NCBI GenBank assembly: GCA_029777335.1
Contig: JAKOSN010000225.1
Location: 1 to 53,682 of the forward strand
Source of the DNA: Planctomycetota bacterium
GTDB taxonomy: Bacteria; Planctomycetota; Planctomycetia; Gemmatales; Gemmataceae
Direction of reading: 5' to 3'
DNA: 53,682 nt
Positions within the stretch are counted from its first letter, which is position 1, and each line of letters starts with the position of its first letter. A model generated the notes under the pieces. It was not told the origin of the DNA, searched no databases, and saw only the letters and a list, made by a program, of their open reading frames with translations. Shown here piece by piece: positions 19,362 to 27,636 of this stretch. Both the position numbers and the translations under genes were made by a program.

Positions 19362-19988
19362 ATGCTGCGAATGATTCTCACGATTCTTGCGCTGGGAGGG
19401 CTGTCGCTGACCCGCGTTCCTGCGGCAGACGATCCCGTTTTCTCCGGCCCTCAACCGGGTGAAAAACTCCCTGGTTTCAAGGTGGTTGGCGTTTATGATG
19501 CTCTCGAAGGGAAGGAGCTCAACTTTGTCGAGCAGGCCAAAGGAAAGCCGACCTTGCTCATCTTCGTGCACTCGGTGACGCGCCCCGGCGCTGCGCTCAC
19601 CCGTGCCCTGGCGAGCTATGCGGCGTCGCGCGAAAAAGATGGGCTGCACGCCTATGTCGTCTGGCTGCACAAGGATCGCACCGAGGCAGCCAATTTTCTC
19701 AAACGGGCACGCACTTCGCTGGGAGTGAAGATCCCGGTGGGCATTTCCCTGGATGGCCAGGAAGGCCCGGGAACCTATGGGTTGAATCGCAAGGTGGAGT
19801 TGACCATCCTGATGGCGAAGGACAACAAGGTGACCGCCAACTTTGCCCTGATCCAACCGAGCGTGACCGAGGCCGCCCGCATTGCCGAGGCGATCGTCAA
19901 ACAGGTCGGTGGCAAGGCGCCAACCCAGAAGGAGTTGGAAGCGCTGGCCTACCCCGGGCGCGGCCGCTCTCCCGAGCGTGAACGCTAA
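19362..19988 (+). CDS. Secreted thioredoxin-fold (redoxin-like) protein
   Basis: A 208-residue protein starting at the ATG at 19362, which gives a signal peptide of about 20 residues (MLRMILTILALGGLSLTRVPAA). The mature part resembles the AhpC/TlpA thioredoxin-like fold: PGEKLPGFKVVGV, KPTLLIFVHSVTRPGAALTRAL and GTYGLNRKVELTILMAKD. The usual CxxC or peroxidatic Cys is not present: the strand after LLIFVHS has no Cys. It is therefore probably not an active thiol oxidoreductase. It precedes the DUF1549/1553 gene by 19 bases, so it is in the same operon and may act with that CxxCH-bearing protein. Confidence 0.8.
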   Translation: MLRMILTILALGGLSLTRVPAADDPVFSGPQPGEKLPGFKVVGVYDALEGKELNFVEQAKGKPTLLIFVHSVTRPGAALTRALASYAASREKDGLHAYVVWLHKDRTEAANFLKRARTSLGVKIPVGISLDGQEGPGTYGLNRKVELTILMAKDNKVTANFALIQPSVTEAARIAEAIVKQVGGKAPTQKELEALAYPGRGRSPERER

Positions 19989-20007
19989 CCGGCCCAGCGA
20001 AAGGGGA

Positions 20008-22122
20008 ATGATGCACCCGGTTCTGCTGTTCGTTCTTGCTGTACCGGCTGTCACTCCGCCCCCGGTCGATTTCCAGACCGAGGTGATCCCGGTGCTCACG
20101 CGCGCCGGCTGCAACAGCGGAGCCTGCCATGGCGCGGCCGCGGGCCGAGGGGGATTGCATCTGTCGCTCTGGGGGGCGGACCCCGAGGGGGATTACGACG
20201 CGCTGGTTCACGATCAGGAGGGGCGGCGCGTTCACTGGATCGATCCCGAACGGAGTCTGCTGGTGCGCAAACCGACCGCCGATCTCAAACACGGTGGCGG
20301 TCGCCGTTTCGACCCGGACAGTCCCTCCGCCACGGTGTTGCTCAACTGGATTCGCGCCGGCGCCGAGAAACGTTCTCTGCGGCGCCTGGTCCGCTTCGAG
20401 GTGGAGCCCCAGACGTTTCAGGCCAAAGCGGTCGGCGACGCAGTTCCCCTCAGGGCGATTGCCCATTTTGATCAAGGCAAACCCGTCGATGTCACCGCGC
20501 TGGCGGTCTTCTCTGCTGTCGATCCCACCAGTATCGAGCTGAATGCCACAGGGCGGGCCACGATTCGTCAGCGCGGGCAGCACACCATTCTGGTGCGCTT
20601 CCTTGATCGGATTGTGCCGGTCCGTATCACGCTGCCACTCGGCGAGCGGCCCGTCGCTCTTGGCGCGGTGCCGCGCACGAACTTCATCGATGACGAAATT
20701 CTGGCCACGTTAAAGATTCTGCAACTTCCTGTTTCGGCTCCGGCCGACGATCTGGTCTTTCTACGCCGCGTTTCGCTCGATCTTACGGGCAGCTTGCCGA
20801 CCCCTGCCCAGATCGAGGCGTTTCAGAAGGATCGCCGAGCCGACAAACGTGCGCGACTGATCGAAGCACTACTCGACTCTGCGGAATTCAACGACTTCTG
20901 GACCCTCAAATGGGCGAAGCTGTTGCGTGTCGACTCACGCACGCTTGGCCCGGAGGGAGCGAAGGCCTATCAACGCTGGTTGCATCAGCAAATTGCCCGT
21001 AACACTCCCCTTGATCGGCTCGCTCGGGAATTGATCTGCGCGACTGGCGATGGTCATACGCAGGGGGCTGCCAACTTCGCCCGTACTTCGGCGACGGCAG
21101 GCGCCCAGGCGGAGATGGTGAGCCAGCTTTTCATGGGAGCGCGGCTGCGCTGTGCCAACTGTCACAATCATCCACTCGATCGCTGGACCCAGGACGATTA
21201 TCACGGCCTGTCCGCCCTCTTCGCCCGGCTGGAGCGCGGTCGGGTGGTGCGATACTCCACCCGCGGCGAGGTCATCCATCCGCGCACCGGCGAGCCTGCA
21301 CAGCCGCGCATCCCGGGGGAACGCTTCCTTGAGGGCAACGGCGAGGAGCGGGCTCTCCTCGCACGTTGGCTGACCGATCCAAACAATCCGTATTTTGCTC
21401 GTGCCATGGTCAATCGCCTGTGGAAGGAGATGATGGGGCGCGGGCTGGTGGAGCCGGTGGACGATCTGCGCAGCACCAACCCCGCCACCCATCCCGCGCT
21501 CCTCGATCGCCTGGCACGCGATCTGGTCGAGCATCGCTACGATCTTCGCCACACGTTGCGGGTGATTGCACTCTCCAGTACCTACCAGCGCAGCAGTTCG
21601 ACCACGGCGAGCAATCGCGGCGATGATCGCTTCTATTCCCATGCCCTGGAAAAACCCCTCTCTGCTGAGGTGTTCAGCGATGCGCTCACCACTGTCACCG
21701 GGGTGTCCGAATCATTTGGAACGCTGCCTCTCGGGACACGGGCCATCGCTCTGCACGATATCAGCATCCCCGCGCCCGCCCTGGACCTCCTGGGCCGTTG
21801 TTCGCGCCAGGGGGAATGCGACGAGGACAGCCCGCGCGGAGGGCTGACGCAAATGCTGCACCTGATCAATGGTCGGTTGCTCAACGACCGTCTCACCGCA
21901 AAGGAAGGGCGATTGCAGCAGGTGCTCCGAAGCCAGCGCAGCGATGTCGCAATCGTTCAGGAGTTCTATCTGCTCGCCCTGAGCCGTCCGCTTCGCCCCG
22001 CCGAGCAGGCCTTCTGGAATCGGCACTTCCAGGATGCGCGCGGAGCCGACGAACGCCGTCAGCTCTTCGAGGATTTTCTCTGGGGATTGCTGACCTCGCG
22101 CGAGTTTGGCACCAACCATTGA
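20008..22122 (+). CDS. DUF1549/DUF1553 protein with N-terminal Ig-like and CxxCH region
   Basis: A 704-residue exported protein. The start may be 20008 or the next ATG at 20011, which is better spaced from AAGGGG. After a signal peptide comes CNSGACHG (a CxxCH of the planctomycete cytochrome C type), then a Big2-like domain at roughly 125-215, then DUF1549 (EILATLKILQLPVSAPADD) with RCANCHNHPLDRW, and DUF1553 (FARAMVNRLWKEMMGRGLVEP, LEKPLSAEVFSDAL). It is longer than its minus-strand counterpart because of the extra N-terminal part. It is followed after 23 bases by a DUF1501 gene. Function is unknown; a joint extracellular role with DUF1501 is likely from constant linkage. Confidence 0.92.
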   Translation: MMHPVLLFVLAVPAVTPPPVDFQTEVIPVLTRAGCNSGACHGAAAGRGGLHLSLWGADPEGDYDALVHDQEGRRVHWIDPERSLLVRKPTADLKHGGGRRFDPDSPSATVLLNWIRAGAEKRSLRRLVRFEVEPQTFQAKAVGDAVPLRAIAHFDQGKPVDVTALAVFSAVDPTSIELNATGRATIRQRGQHTILVRFLDRIVPVRITLPLGERPVALGAVPRTNFIDDEILATLKILQLPVSAPADDLVFLRRVSLDLTGSLPTPAQIEAFQKDRRADKRARLIEALLDSAEFNDFWTLKWAKLLRVDSRTLGPEGAKAYQRWLHQQIARNTPLDRLARELICATGDGHTQGAANFARTSATAGAQAEMVSQLFMGARLRCANCHNHPLDRWTQDDYHGLSALFARLERGRVVRYSTRGEVIHPRTGEPAQPRIPGERFLEGNGEERALLARWLTDPNNPYFARAMVNRLWKEMMGRGLVEPVDDLRSTNPATHPALLDRLARDLVEHRYDLRHTLRVIALSSTYQRSSSTTASNRGDDRFYSHALEKPLSAEVFSDALTTVTGVSESFGTLPLGTRAIALHDISIPAPALDLLGRCSRQGECDEDSPRGGLTQMLHLINGRLLNDRLTAKEGRLQQVLRSQRSDVAIVQEFYLLALSRPLRPAEQAFWNRHFQDARGADERRQLFEDFLWGLLTSREFGTNH

Positions 22123-22145
22123 TCGTCGCCCGGACGAGGATAGCA

Positions 22146-23462
22146 ATGATATCCTTTAAAGATCCGTATCATCGGTGTGATGGAGTCACTCGCCGCGAGG
22201 CCCTGCGCGCTGGGGTGCTCACCGCTTTCGGGGTGACGCTCGCCGACTGGTTGCGTCCGGGTGTGCGCGCCGCAATACCGTCGTCGGCACGCCGGGCTAT
22301 CCTTCTCTGGCTTGATGGCGGACCGAGTCACCTCGATACCTTCGATCTGAAACCCGAGGCTCCCCAGGAGGTGCGCGGTCCCTTTCGCCCGATCGCGACG
22401 CAAACGCCGGGCATTCAGATCAGCGAATATCTCCCGTTGACGGCCAAACGGATGAATCGCCTCGCCATCATCCGTTCCATGACTTCGCCCCTCGGCGAAC
22501 ACAACCTGGGCAGCCACTATCTGCTCACTGGCTACAAGCCGACACCGGCTCTGCACTATCCGAGTTATGGGAGTGTGCTCGCTGAGGTACGGGGAGGCAA
22601 ACACGCTTTGCCACCCTATATCGCCATCCCTGAGGCAGTGCCTTCTGCGCAGGAGGGGTATCTTCCCCGCGAGTGTCGACCCTTTGCGGTGGGGGGAGAC
22701 CCGAGCCGTCCTGACTTTCGGGTGCGTGATCTGGAAACCTATCCAGAGGTGACACCGCGTCGTCTCCAGCGCCGCAACGAGTTTCGCCTCGCCTTCGACC
22801 GCTTTCATCACCCTGCGGAGGAAAGGGAGGCCTCTCGCGAGGCCGGGTTTGACCAGGCTCAACGATTGCTGGCGTCAAACGAGGCGCGCAAGGCGTTCGA
22901 TTTGACTCAGGAAAAATCGACGGTTCGGGCGCGCTATGGTTCCCGTACCCTGGGCCAGGCGTGTTTGCTGGCGCGCCGACTGCTTGAGGCGGGGGTGCCT
23001 TTTGTCACGGTGACGGATCGCGGCTGGGATACGCACGACAATCTCGTGCTACGATTGAAGGAGGGCTACACCGGTGGCTCGGTGGGCAAGGTGCCCACGC
23101 TCGACCAGGCGTTCGCTGCCCTGCTCGACGACCTGGCCGAACGCGGCATGCTCGAAACCACCCTGGTGCTGGTGATGGGCGAATTTGGCCGTACGCCCAA
23201 GCTCAATCCCGGTGGAGGACGGGATCACTGGCCGCGCGTCTTCAGTGCTGTGCTGGCGGGCGGCGGCATCAAGGGCGGGCAGGTGGTTGGCAAGAGCGAC
23301 CGCCGTGGCGAAAGCCCCGCCGAGCGCCCCATCACCCCCGAGGATCTTGCCTGCACCATCTATCACACCCTGGGTATTCAGGCCAGCCATGAACTGCACA
23401 CCCGCGATGGCCGACCAGTGCCCGTCAATCAACAGGGCCGGTTGATCAAGGAACTGCTGTGA
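22146..23462 (+). CDS. DUF1501 domain protein
   Basis: A 438-residue DUF1501 protein. I placed the start at 22146 with GAGGA about seven bases upstream; a longer open frame reaches back to 21798 but overlaps the preceding gene in another frame. A Tat-like leader is present (TRREALRAGVLTAFGVTLADWL). The core shows ILLWLDGGPSHLDTFDLKPE and VMGEFGRTPKLNPGGGRDHWPRVFS, the same blocks as the product of 16178-17467. No catalytic role is established. The end overlaps or abuts the WD40 gene (an upstream GTG start would give a four-base overlap), so the genes are probably co-translated. Confidence 0.93.
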   Translation: MISFKDPYHRCDGVTRREALRAGVLTAFGVTLADWLRPGVRAAIPSSARRAILLWLDGGPSHLDTFDLKPEAPQEVRGPFRPIATQTPGIQISEYLPLTAKRMNRLAIIRSMTSPLGEHNLGSHYLLTGYKPTPALHYPSYGSVLAEVRGGKHALPPYIAIPEAVPSAQEGYLPRECRPFAVGGDPSRPDFRVRDLETYPEVTPRRLQRRNEFRLAFDRFHHPAEEREASREAGFDQAQRLLASNEARKAFDLTQEKSTVRARYGSRTLGQACLLARRLLEAGVPFVTVTDRGWDTHDNLVLRLKEGYTGGSVGKVPTLDQAFAALLDDLAERGMLETTLVLVMGEFGRTPKLNPGGGRDHWPRVFSAVLAGGGIKGGQVVGKSDRRGESPAERPITPEDLACTIYHTLGIQASHELHTRDGRPVPVNQQGRLIKELL

Positions 23463-23479
23463 CCCCAAGGGACAACCTC

Positions 23480-24433
23480 ATGTCACGCGCTGGGTGGCTC
23501 GCTCTGCTGCACGCGTTGTTCGCCTGGGCGCAATTTGCCGCTGCCGAGGCGCCACCGCTGACGGCGGCAGCCTTCCCGCGCCAGGGACGGGTGGTCGTGG
23601 TCGGCTCGCAGAAGGGGGTCCAGGTGCTTTCCTGGCCTGCGTTGCAACCCGTCCGTACAGTGGCGCTCAAACTCTCGCACATTCACGATCTGGTCTTTTC
23701 ACCCGCCGAGGATCTCCTCGCCGTCGTGGGCGGAACCCCTGGCGAGGAAGGAGTGGTCGAGATGCTGCGCTGGCCTGCGGGGACCCCCGTCGCGCGCCAT
23801 CGCCTCGGCGACGAGGTCCTGCACGCCCTCGCCTGGCGCCCCGATGGCAAGGAGTGGGCGGTCGCCAGCGCCGACGGCACCTGCCATGTGTTCGCTCAGG
23901 GGGCCAAACACCCGCGCACAACCTTCACGGGCCATTCGCGATCGGTACTCGCCATCATCTATATGCCGGATGGGAAAACGATTCTTTCCGCCGGCATCGA
24001 TCAAACGTTGCGCCTGTGGGAGGCCGAGACCGGGAAAGCGCTGCGAACGATGGAAAATCATGTGGGCGCAGTTCAGGCGCTGGCGCTGCGACCCGCTCAG
24101 GGCAGGGAGAAGGCGACACTCGTCGCCTCGGGGAGTCTCGACCGCACCGTGCGGCTGTGGCAACCGACCCTTGGCCGACTGGTGCGCTTTGTGCGCCTCC
24201 CCAGCCCGGTGCTCGCGGTCTGCTGGAGTAACGAGGGCAGCCATCTGCTCGCAGCGTGCCAGGATGGTCATCTGCGCACCGTCGATCCCGACACGCTCGA
24301 AATCACCCGCGATCAGGCTGCCGTTTCTGGATGGGCCTACACCCTGGCCGTTGCACCTGGCTCGGGCAACGAGGTGCTGGTTGGCGGACCAGGAGGAGTT
24401 GCGAAACGACTGGCGATCGGTCAACCCCGCTAG
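23480..24433 (+). CDS. Secreted WD40 repeat protein
   Basis: A 317-residue WD40 propeller. The ATG at 23480 has AAGGGA about eight bases upstream and is followed by a hydrophobic signal-like segment (WLALLHALFAWAQFAAAE). A GTG at 23459 overlapping the DUF1501 stop is the alternative. Repeats are recognisable: VLHALAWRPDGKEWAVASADGT, FTGHSRSVLAIIYMPDGKTILSAG and MENHVGAVQALALRPA. It is the last gene of the plus-strand redoxin-DUF1549-DUF1501-WD40 series. It differs from the minus-strand WD40 protein in having an export signal. It converges on the ThuA gene with ten bases between stops. Confidence 0.9.
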   Translation: MSRAGWLALLHALFAWAQFAAAEAPPLTAAAFPRQGRVVVVGSQKGVQVLSWPALQPVRTVALKLSHIHDLVFSPAEDLLAVVGGTPGEEGVVEMLRWPAGTPVARHRLGDEVLHALAWRPDGKEWAVASADGTCHVFAQGAKHPRTTFTGHSRSVLAIIYMPDGKTILSAGIDQTLRLWEAETGKALRTMENHVGAVQALALRPAQGREKATLVASGSLDRTVRLWQPTLGRLVRFVRLPSPVLAVCWSNEGSHLLAACQDGHLRTVDPDTLEITRDQAAVSGWAYTLAVAPGSGNEVLVGGPGGVAKRLAIGQPR

Positions 24434-24443
24434 TGGATGGGCT

Positions 24444-25256
24444 CTATTTCTTCAGTTCGAGGTCGGCGGCCCTGATGTCCACCGGCAACCCCTTGGCGGG
24501 GATGGGCAGATCCAGCGTCCAGAGCACACCCTGCGCCACCAGGCGGCGATACTCCTCGCGGCCCCAGTTCTCGTGAAAATGCAGCCCGCTGAAGCCAAAC
24601 GAGCGCCCGCCATCCGGCCGTCGCCAGGCCCAGGCGACCGTTTCCTCTTTTCCCTCGATGGTTGCCTGCACCAGGGGCGTCACCCGGGCCGGCGGTGACG
24701 CGAATTTCAACCGATAATAGAACTCGTCCTTGATCTTGAATGGTTGGATCCCATTCGTGATCGGATGGGTGGGATTTGCCAGGGAGAGGGAAGTCTCCAC
24801 CACGGCATACTTGCGGTCCGGTCCGCCATGACAGCCACCCAGCAGTTTCACGGCGGCATCGATGTATTTCGCGTCCTTCGTTCCCATCCCCCAGTGCAGC
24901 ACAACCAGTCCCCCTTTCTGCGCAGCCAGTTTTTGCAACGCCTGCAACCGCTTCGGATCGTGTTGCATCCAGCGGGCGCCCTCGGACAGAAAGAGAACCA
25001 CGCCATCGACTCGTTGCATCAACTCCGGCCCTTCGCGCCAGGGTTCGATTGCCTCGACCACCTGCACTTCAAGATTGGGGACCCCTTGCAAGCACTTGTG
25101 CAGCACCTTCAGGCCGGCTCTGTATTCGTGAGTGCGCGGCGGATGGCCATCGGGCCCACTGCCGACCAGTAACACCGTCTTTTTTGGTGCGGCCTGGAGA
25201 GAACCACCAAGCAGAAGGGGGAGCGACAGCGCGAGAAAGACACGGCGCAATAGCAT
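24444..25256 (-). CDS. ThuA-domain protein, secreted
   Basis: A 270-residue protein starting at the ATG at 25256, which has GGAGG upstream and a signal peptide (RRVFLALSLPLLLGGSLQA). The ThuA (trehalose-utilisation, glutamine-amidotransferase-like) fold shows KTVLLVGSGPDG, EYRAGLKVLHKCL, VDGVVLFLSEGARW and GGLVVLHWGMG. The class I glutaminase Cys is not at the expected nucleophile position, where WGMG stands, so amidotransferase activity is unlikely. Family members in planctomycetes often accompany glycan-degrading or oxidoreductase genes; here it stands alone. Function is unknown and probably carbohydrate-related. Confidence 0.88.
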   Translation of the reverse strand: MLLRRVFLALSLPLLLGGSLQAAPKKTVLLVGSGPDGHPPRTHEYRAGLKVLHKCLQGVPNLEVQVVEAIEPWREGPELMQRVDGVVLFLSEGARWMQHDPKRLQALQKLAAQKGGLVVLHWGMGTKDAKYIDAAVKLLGGCHGGPDRKYAVVETSLSLANPTHPITNGIQPFKIKDEFYYRLKFASPPARVTPLVQATIEGKEETVAWAWRRPDGGRSFGFSGLHFHENWGREEYRRLVAQGVLWTLDLPIPAKGLPVDIRAADLELKK

Positions 25257-25321
25257 GAGGAGAACCTCCGGGAAGGGAGTGGATCGGAGGCATTGTAGGA
25301 ACTGGCGCGCGAGAAAACGGA

Positions 25322-25353
25322 GAGGGCCAGACAACCAAGGTTGTCCGGCCCTC
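25322..25353 (-). terminator. Intrinsic terminator candidate after the CsrA-REC gene
   Basis: Fifteen pairs with one mismatch, a two-base central gap, joining GAGGGCCAGACAACC (25322-25336) and GGTTGTCCGGCCCTC (25339-25353). On the minus strand the hairpin is followed by a short T-rich stretch (CCGTTTTCT), about 105 bases beyond the stop of the CsrA-REC gene. No T-tract follows on the plus strand. Confidence 0.6.
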
Positions 25354-25456
25354 CCGGGCTCCACCATAAAAGAGGGAATCGCAATCCGTGGCGTGCTTGC
25401 CCCCTCCTGGAGCCGCGGAAAAGTACCGCGCCGCCCTGCCAAGCACCAGTGTGGTG

Positions 25457-26239
25457 TCATCCCTCAGTCATGGGGGAACTCGCTCCAGGAGATAGATTCT
25501 CGCGCAACTCGCGCAGCAGGGTTTCGGGATTGAGCGGTTTGCGGAACCAGCGATCGATTCCCTGAGGGCCGTTCTCCACATCGAAACGATCCCGATTCAG
25601 CCCCGTCAGGGCGAAGATTTTCACGTCGTGCAGCGTGGGATCCTTGCGAATGGCGCGAACCGTGGTCGGTCCATCGCAGCGAGGCAGAACCATGTCGAGG
25701 AGCACAATGTCGGGTTTTCCGCGCGTGTGCAGGGCGTCCAGGGCCATCGCCCCATCGCCGGCAGTATCCACCTCCAACCCGGCCATGCGCAGAAAGCCGG
25801 CAAGCAATTCGCATTCGTTCTGATCGTCCTCGACGACCAGGGCACGGCGCCGGACGTGCTTGTTCGGGGTGTGATCGCTGACCTTCTCGATTTGCTCGCC
25901 CCACTGATTGGATTGTTCTTCCAGGCGCGAGAGGGTGGCCTGGGCATCCTGCGTCAGTCCACGTTCGAGCTGGCGCTTGAGCAAGGCCAGTCCCACGGTG
26001 TTCGATTGCAGGCGATTGCGGACCTGGTGCAGAATTTCGTCGAACTGTTGCTCGCGCGACCTCTCCGAACCACTTTCGTACTGGGCCGGATCGTAAATCT
26101 CTTCGCGAAAGATCGGGAGAGAATCAGGGGCATTGATGCCAATGCGGACTACCCCCGGTTTGATGCCCACCACCTGAATTGACGTCTGAAGGGTTGGGAA
26201 GAGGATCTTCTCGTTCAACTGACGAGAGAGTACGAGCAT
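25457..26239 (-). CDS. CsrA-DHp-receiver fusion regulator
   Basis: A 260-residue fusion. Residues 1-50 are a full CsrA domain: MLVLSRQLNEKI at the start and RIGINAP...PIFREEIYD, with the RNA-contact residues Leu4, Arg6 and Arg45 retained. Residues 66-115 form a helical pair with HQVRNRL at 71-77, resembling the phospho-acceptor H-box of histidine-kinase DHp domains; no ATPase domain follows. Residues 132-250 are a complete receiver: acidic Asp138/Asp139, acceptor Asp182 (VLLDMVLP), Thr212 and Lys234 (RKP). An mRNA-binding protein switched by phosphorylation is the likely reading. The ATG at 26239 has AAAGGA upstream. The upstream operon ends 252 bases away; there is no sensor kinase in the window. 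Confidence 0.9.
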   Translation of the reverse strand: MLVLSRQLNEKILFPTLQTSIQVVGIKPGVVRIGINAPDSLPIFREEIYDPAQYESGSERSREQQFDEILHQVRNRLQSNTVGLALLKRQLERGLTQDAQATLSRLEEQSNQWGEQIEKVSDHTPNKHVRRRALVVEDDQNECELLAGFLRMAGLEVDTAGDGAMALDALHTRGKPDIVLLDMVLPRCDGPTTVRAIRKDPTLHDVKIFALTGLNRDRFDVENGPQGIDRWFRKPLNPETLLRELRENLSPGASSPMTEG

Positions 26240-26491
26240 GGGGGTGTCCTTTCCAAGGATGCCTGGCTCTCGACCGTGATCGAGAACAATGCGTTCCCCT
26301 CTACCGTGAGGGCCGCGCAAACTGTGATTGCTCGGGGGCAACCGACGCTTCCAGGCATCCATTCCTGAAGGACACGATTTGAGCACGTGACCTGGGTTTC
26401 CTACCCAATGTTGAGATTTTGTAACGCGACTCGCCTTTTCTCGCAAGAGCAAAATTTTGCGTGCCAAATCAGAGGAAAATCCTGGCGACGC

Positions 26492-27529
26492 TCAGGTTTC
26501 CCCGAGCAGCATGGGCACCTTGGTGCGCAATAACTCGATCTCCTGGTGCGACTCTCCCAGATAGGCAAGCAACCGTAGATCGTCCCGTGTCACTGTTCCG
26601 CCCGTGAACAACCAGGCACGGACCCGGAAGAGTTTGTACAGTTTCACCAGTTTTCGATCGCTAATGAAGATGCGATCTTCGCGTACCAGGGTTTTAATCA
26701 AGCGCTGAAAGAGATCAAAGACCTCGGCGGGGAAGTACAGTTGCCGATCGTTGTGCTCCTCATTGCGCCCCGCGCGATGCCGACGAGCAAAAAGCAGGGT
26801 GAGATAACGATTGGCCTTGAGGAAGTCGTCGAGCGTGGCGTGTCCTTCCACCCAGGGCTTCTGGTTCAGCCCGCGATACACTTCCGATTGCAACCCCATA
26901 TCGATCAACTCGGTGAAGTGATTGTCCTGCACCGAGCGACTTTCTGCCTTAAGACAAAAACGATCTTTCAAGGCGGCCAGTTCGGCCTGCTCGGGAATCT
27001 CGTTGGTGGCGGCGAAAAGCACGCGCAGGCGCACCGGCTGCGGCACCCCATCCTGATAAAACTTCTTCTCGTTGATGATGGTCAGAAGGATGTTCAGAAT
27101 GGCGGAGTTCGATTTGAAGATTTCATCGAGGAAGGCGAGCCGCGCGGTGGGGAGTTTGCCCTGTTCGCGCCGCACATAACGCCCCTCACGCAGCAGGCTG
27201 ATGTCGATGGGCCCAATGATTTCCGAGGGCTCGGTGAAGCGCGTCAGCATGTACTCGAAGTACTCATCCTCGTGCAGACCGAGCGCATCCTTGAACTTGA
27301 GCACCAGATCCGACTTGGCGGTTCCCGGCGGTCCCACAAGCAGCAACGGTTCCTGGGCGATGGCGGCCACCACCATCAGGTCGATCAGATCCTGTTTCTG
27401 CACAAAAAAACGACCCAGCGAGGTGCGAAAACGATTCAGCTTGCTGCGTAGCGTTTCCGCTTCTTCCTGGAGTTCTTCGAGCGGCCAGTCTTCGCGGGGG
27501 GTGGGTGTTGGCACTGCAGTCTTGGCCAT
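26492..27529 (-). CDS. MoxR-family AAA+ ATPase of the FtsH/MoxR ternary-type operon
   Basis: A 345-residue MoxR/RavA-like ATPase. Walker A GPPGTAKS lies at about 66-73, Walker B LAFLDEIFK at about 131-139 and sensor-type FAATNEIPE further on, with the MoxR-typical IIGPIDISLLREGRY insertion. Family members act as chaperone-like ATPases that work with von Willebrand A proteins on a target. Here it is the last gene of the minus-strand operon, 107 bases after the large accessory protein. No vWA partner is encoded next to it or in the window. The next gene downstream is the CsrA fusion, beyond a 252-base gap. Confidence 0.92.
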   Translation of the reverse strand: MAKTAVPTPTPREDWPLEELQEEAETLRSKLNRFRTSLGRFFVQKQDLIDLMVVAAIAQEPLLLVGPPGTAKSDLVLKFKDALGLHEDEYFEYMLTRFTEPSEIIGPIDISLLREGRYVRREQGKLPTARLAFLDEIFKSNSAILNILLTIINEKKFYQDGVPQPVRLRVLFAATNEIPEQAELAALKDRFCLKAESRSVQDNHFTELIDMGLQSEVYRGLNQKPWVEGHATLDDFLKANRYLTLLFARRHRAGRNEEHNDRQLYFPAEVFDLFQRLIKTLVREDRIFISDRKLVKLYKLFRVRAWLFTGGTVTRDDLRLLAYLGESHQEIELLRTKVPMLLGET

Positions 27530-27636
27530 CGGATTCTCTCTTGCCTCTCCCAGAGCCCCAGGGGTCGCTCGGGGCTCGCTCGTCTCCTCTCCCTGGGGAG
27601 GGGAAGACAGGGGTAAACCACTTCGTTCAGGGACGC

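Noticed and set aside
26450..26461. GCAAAATTTTGC palindrome
   Set aside because: Short AT-rich self-complementary run between two operons; no T-tract or conserved context to call it a terminator or operator.
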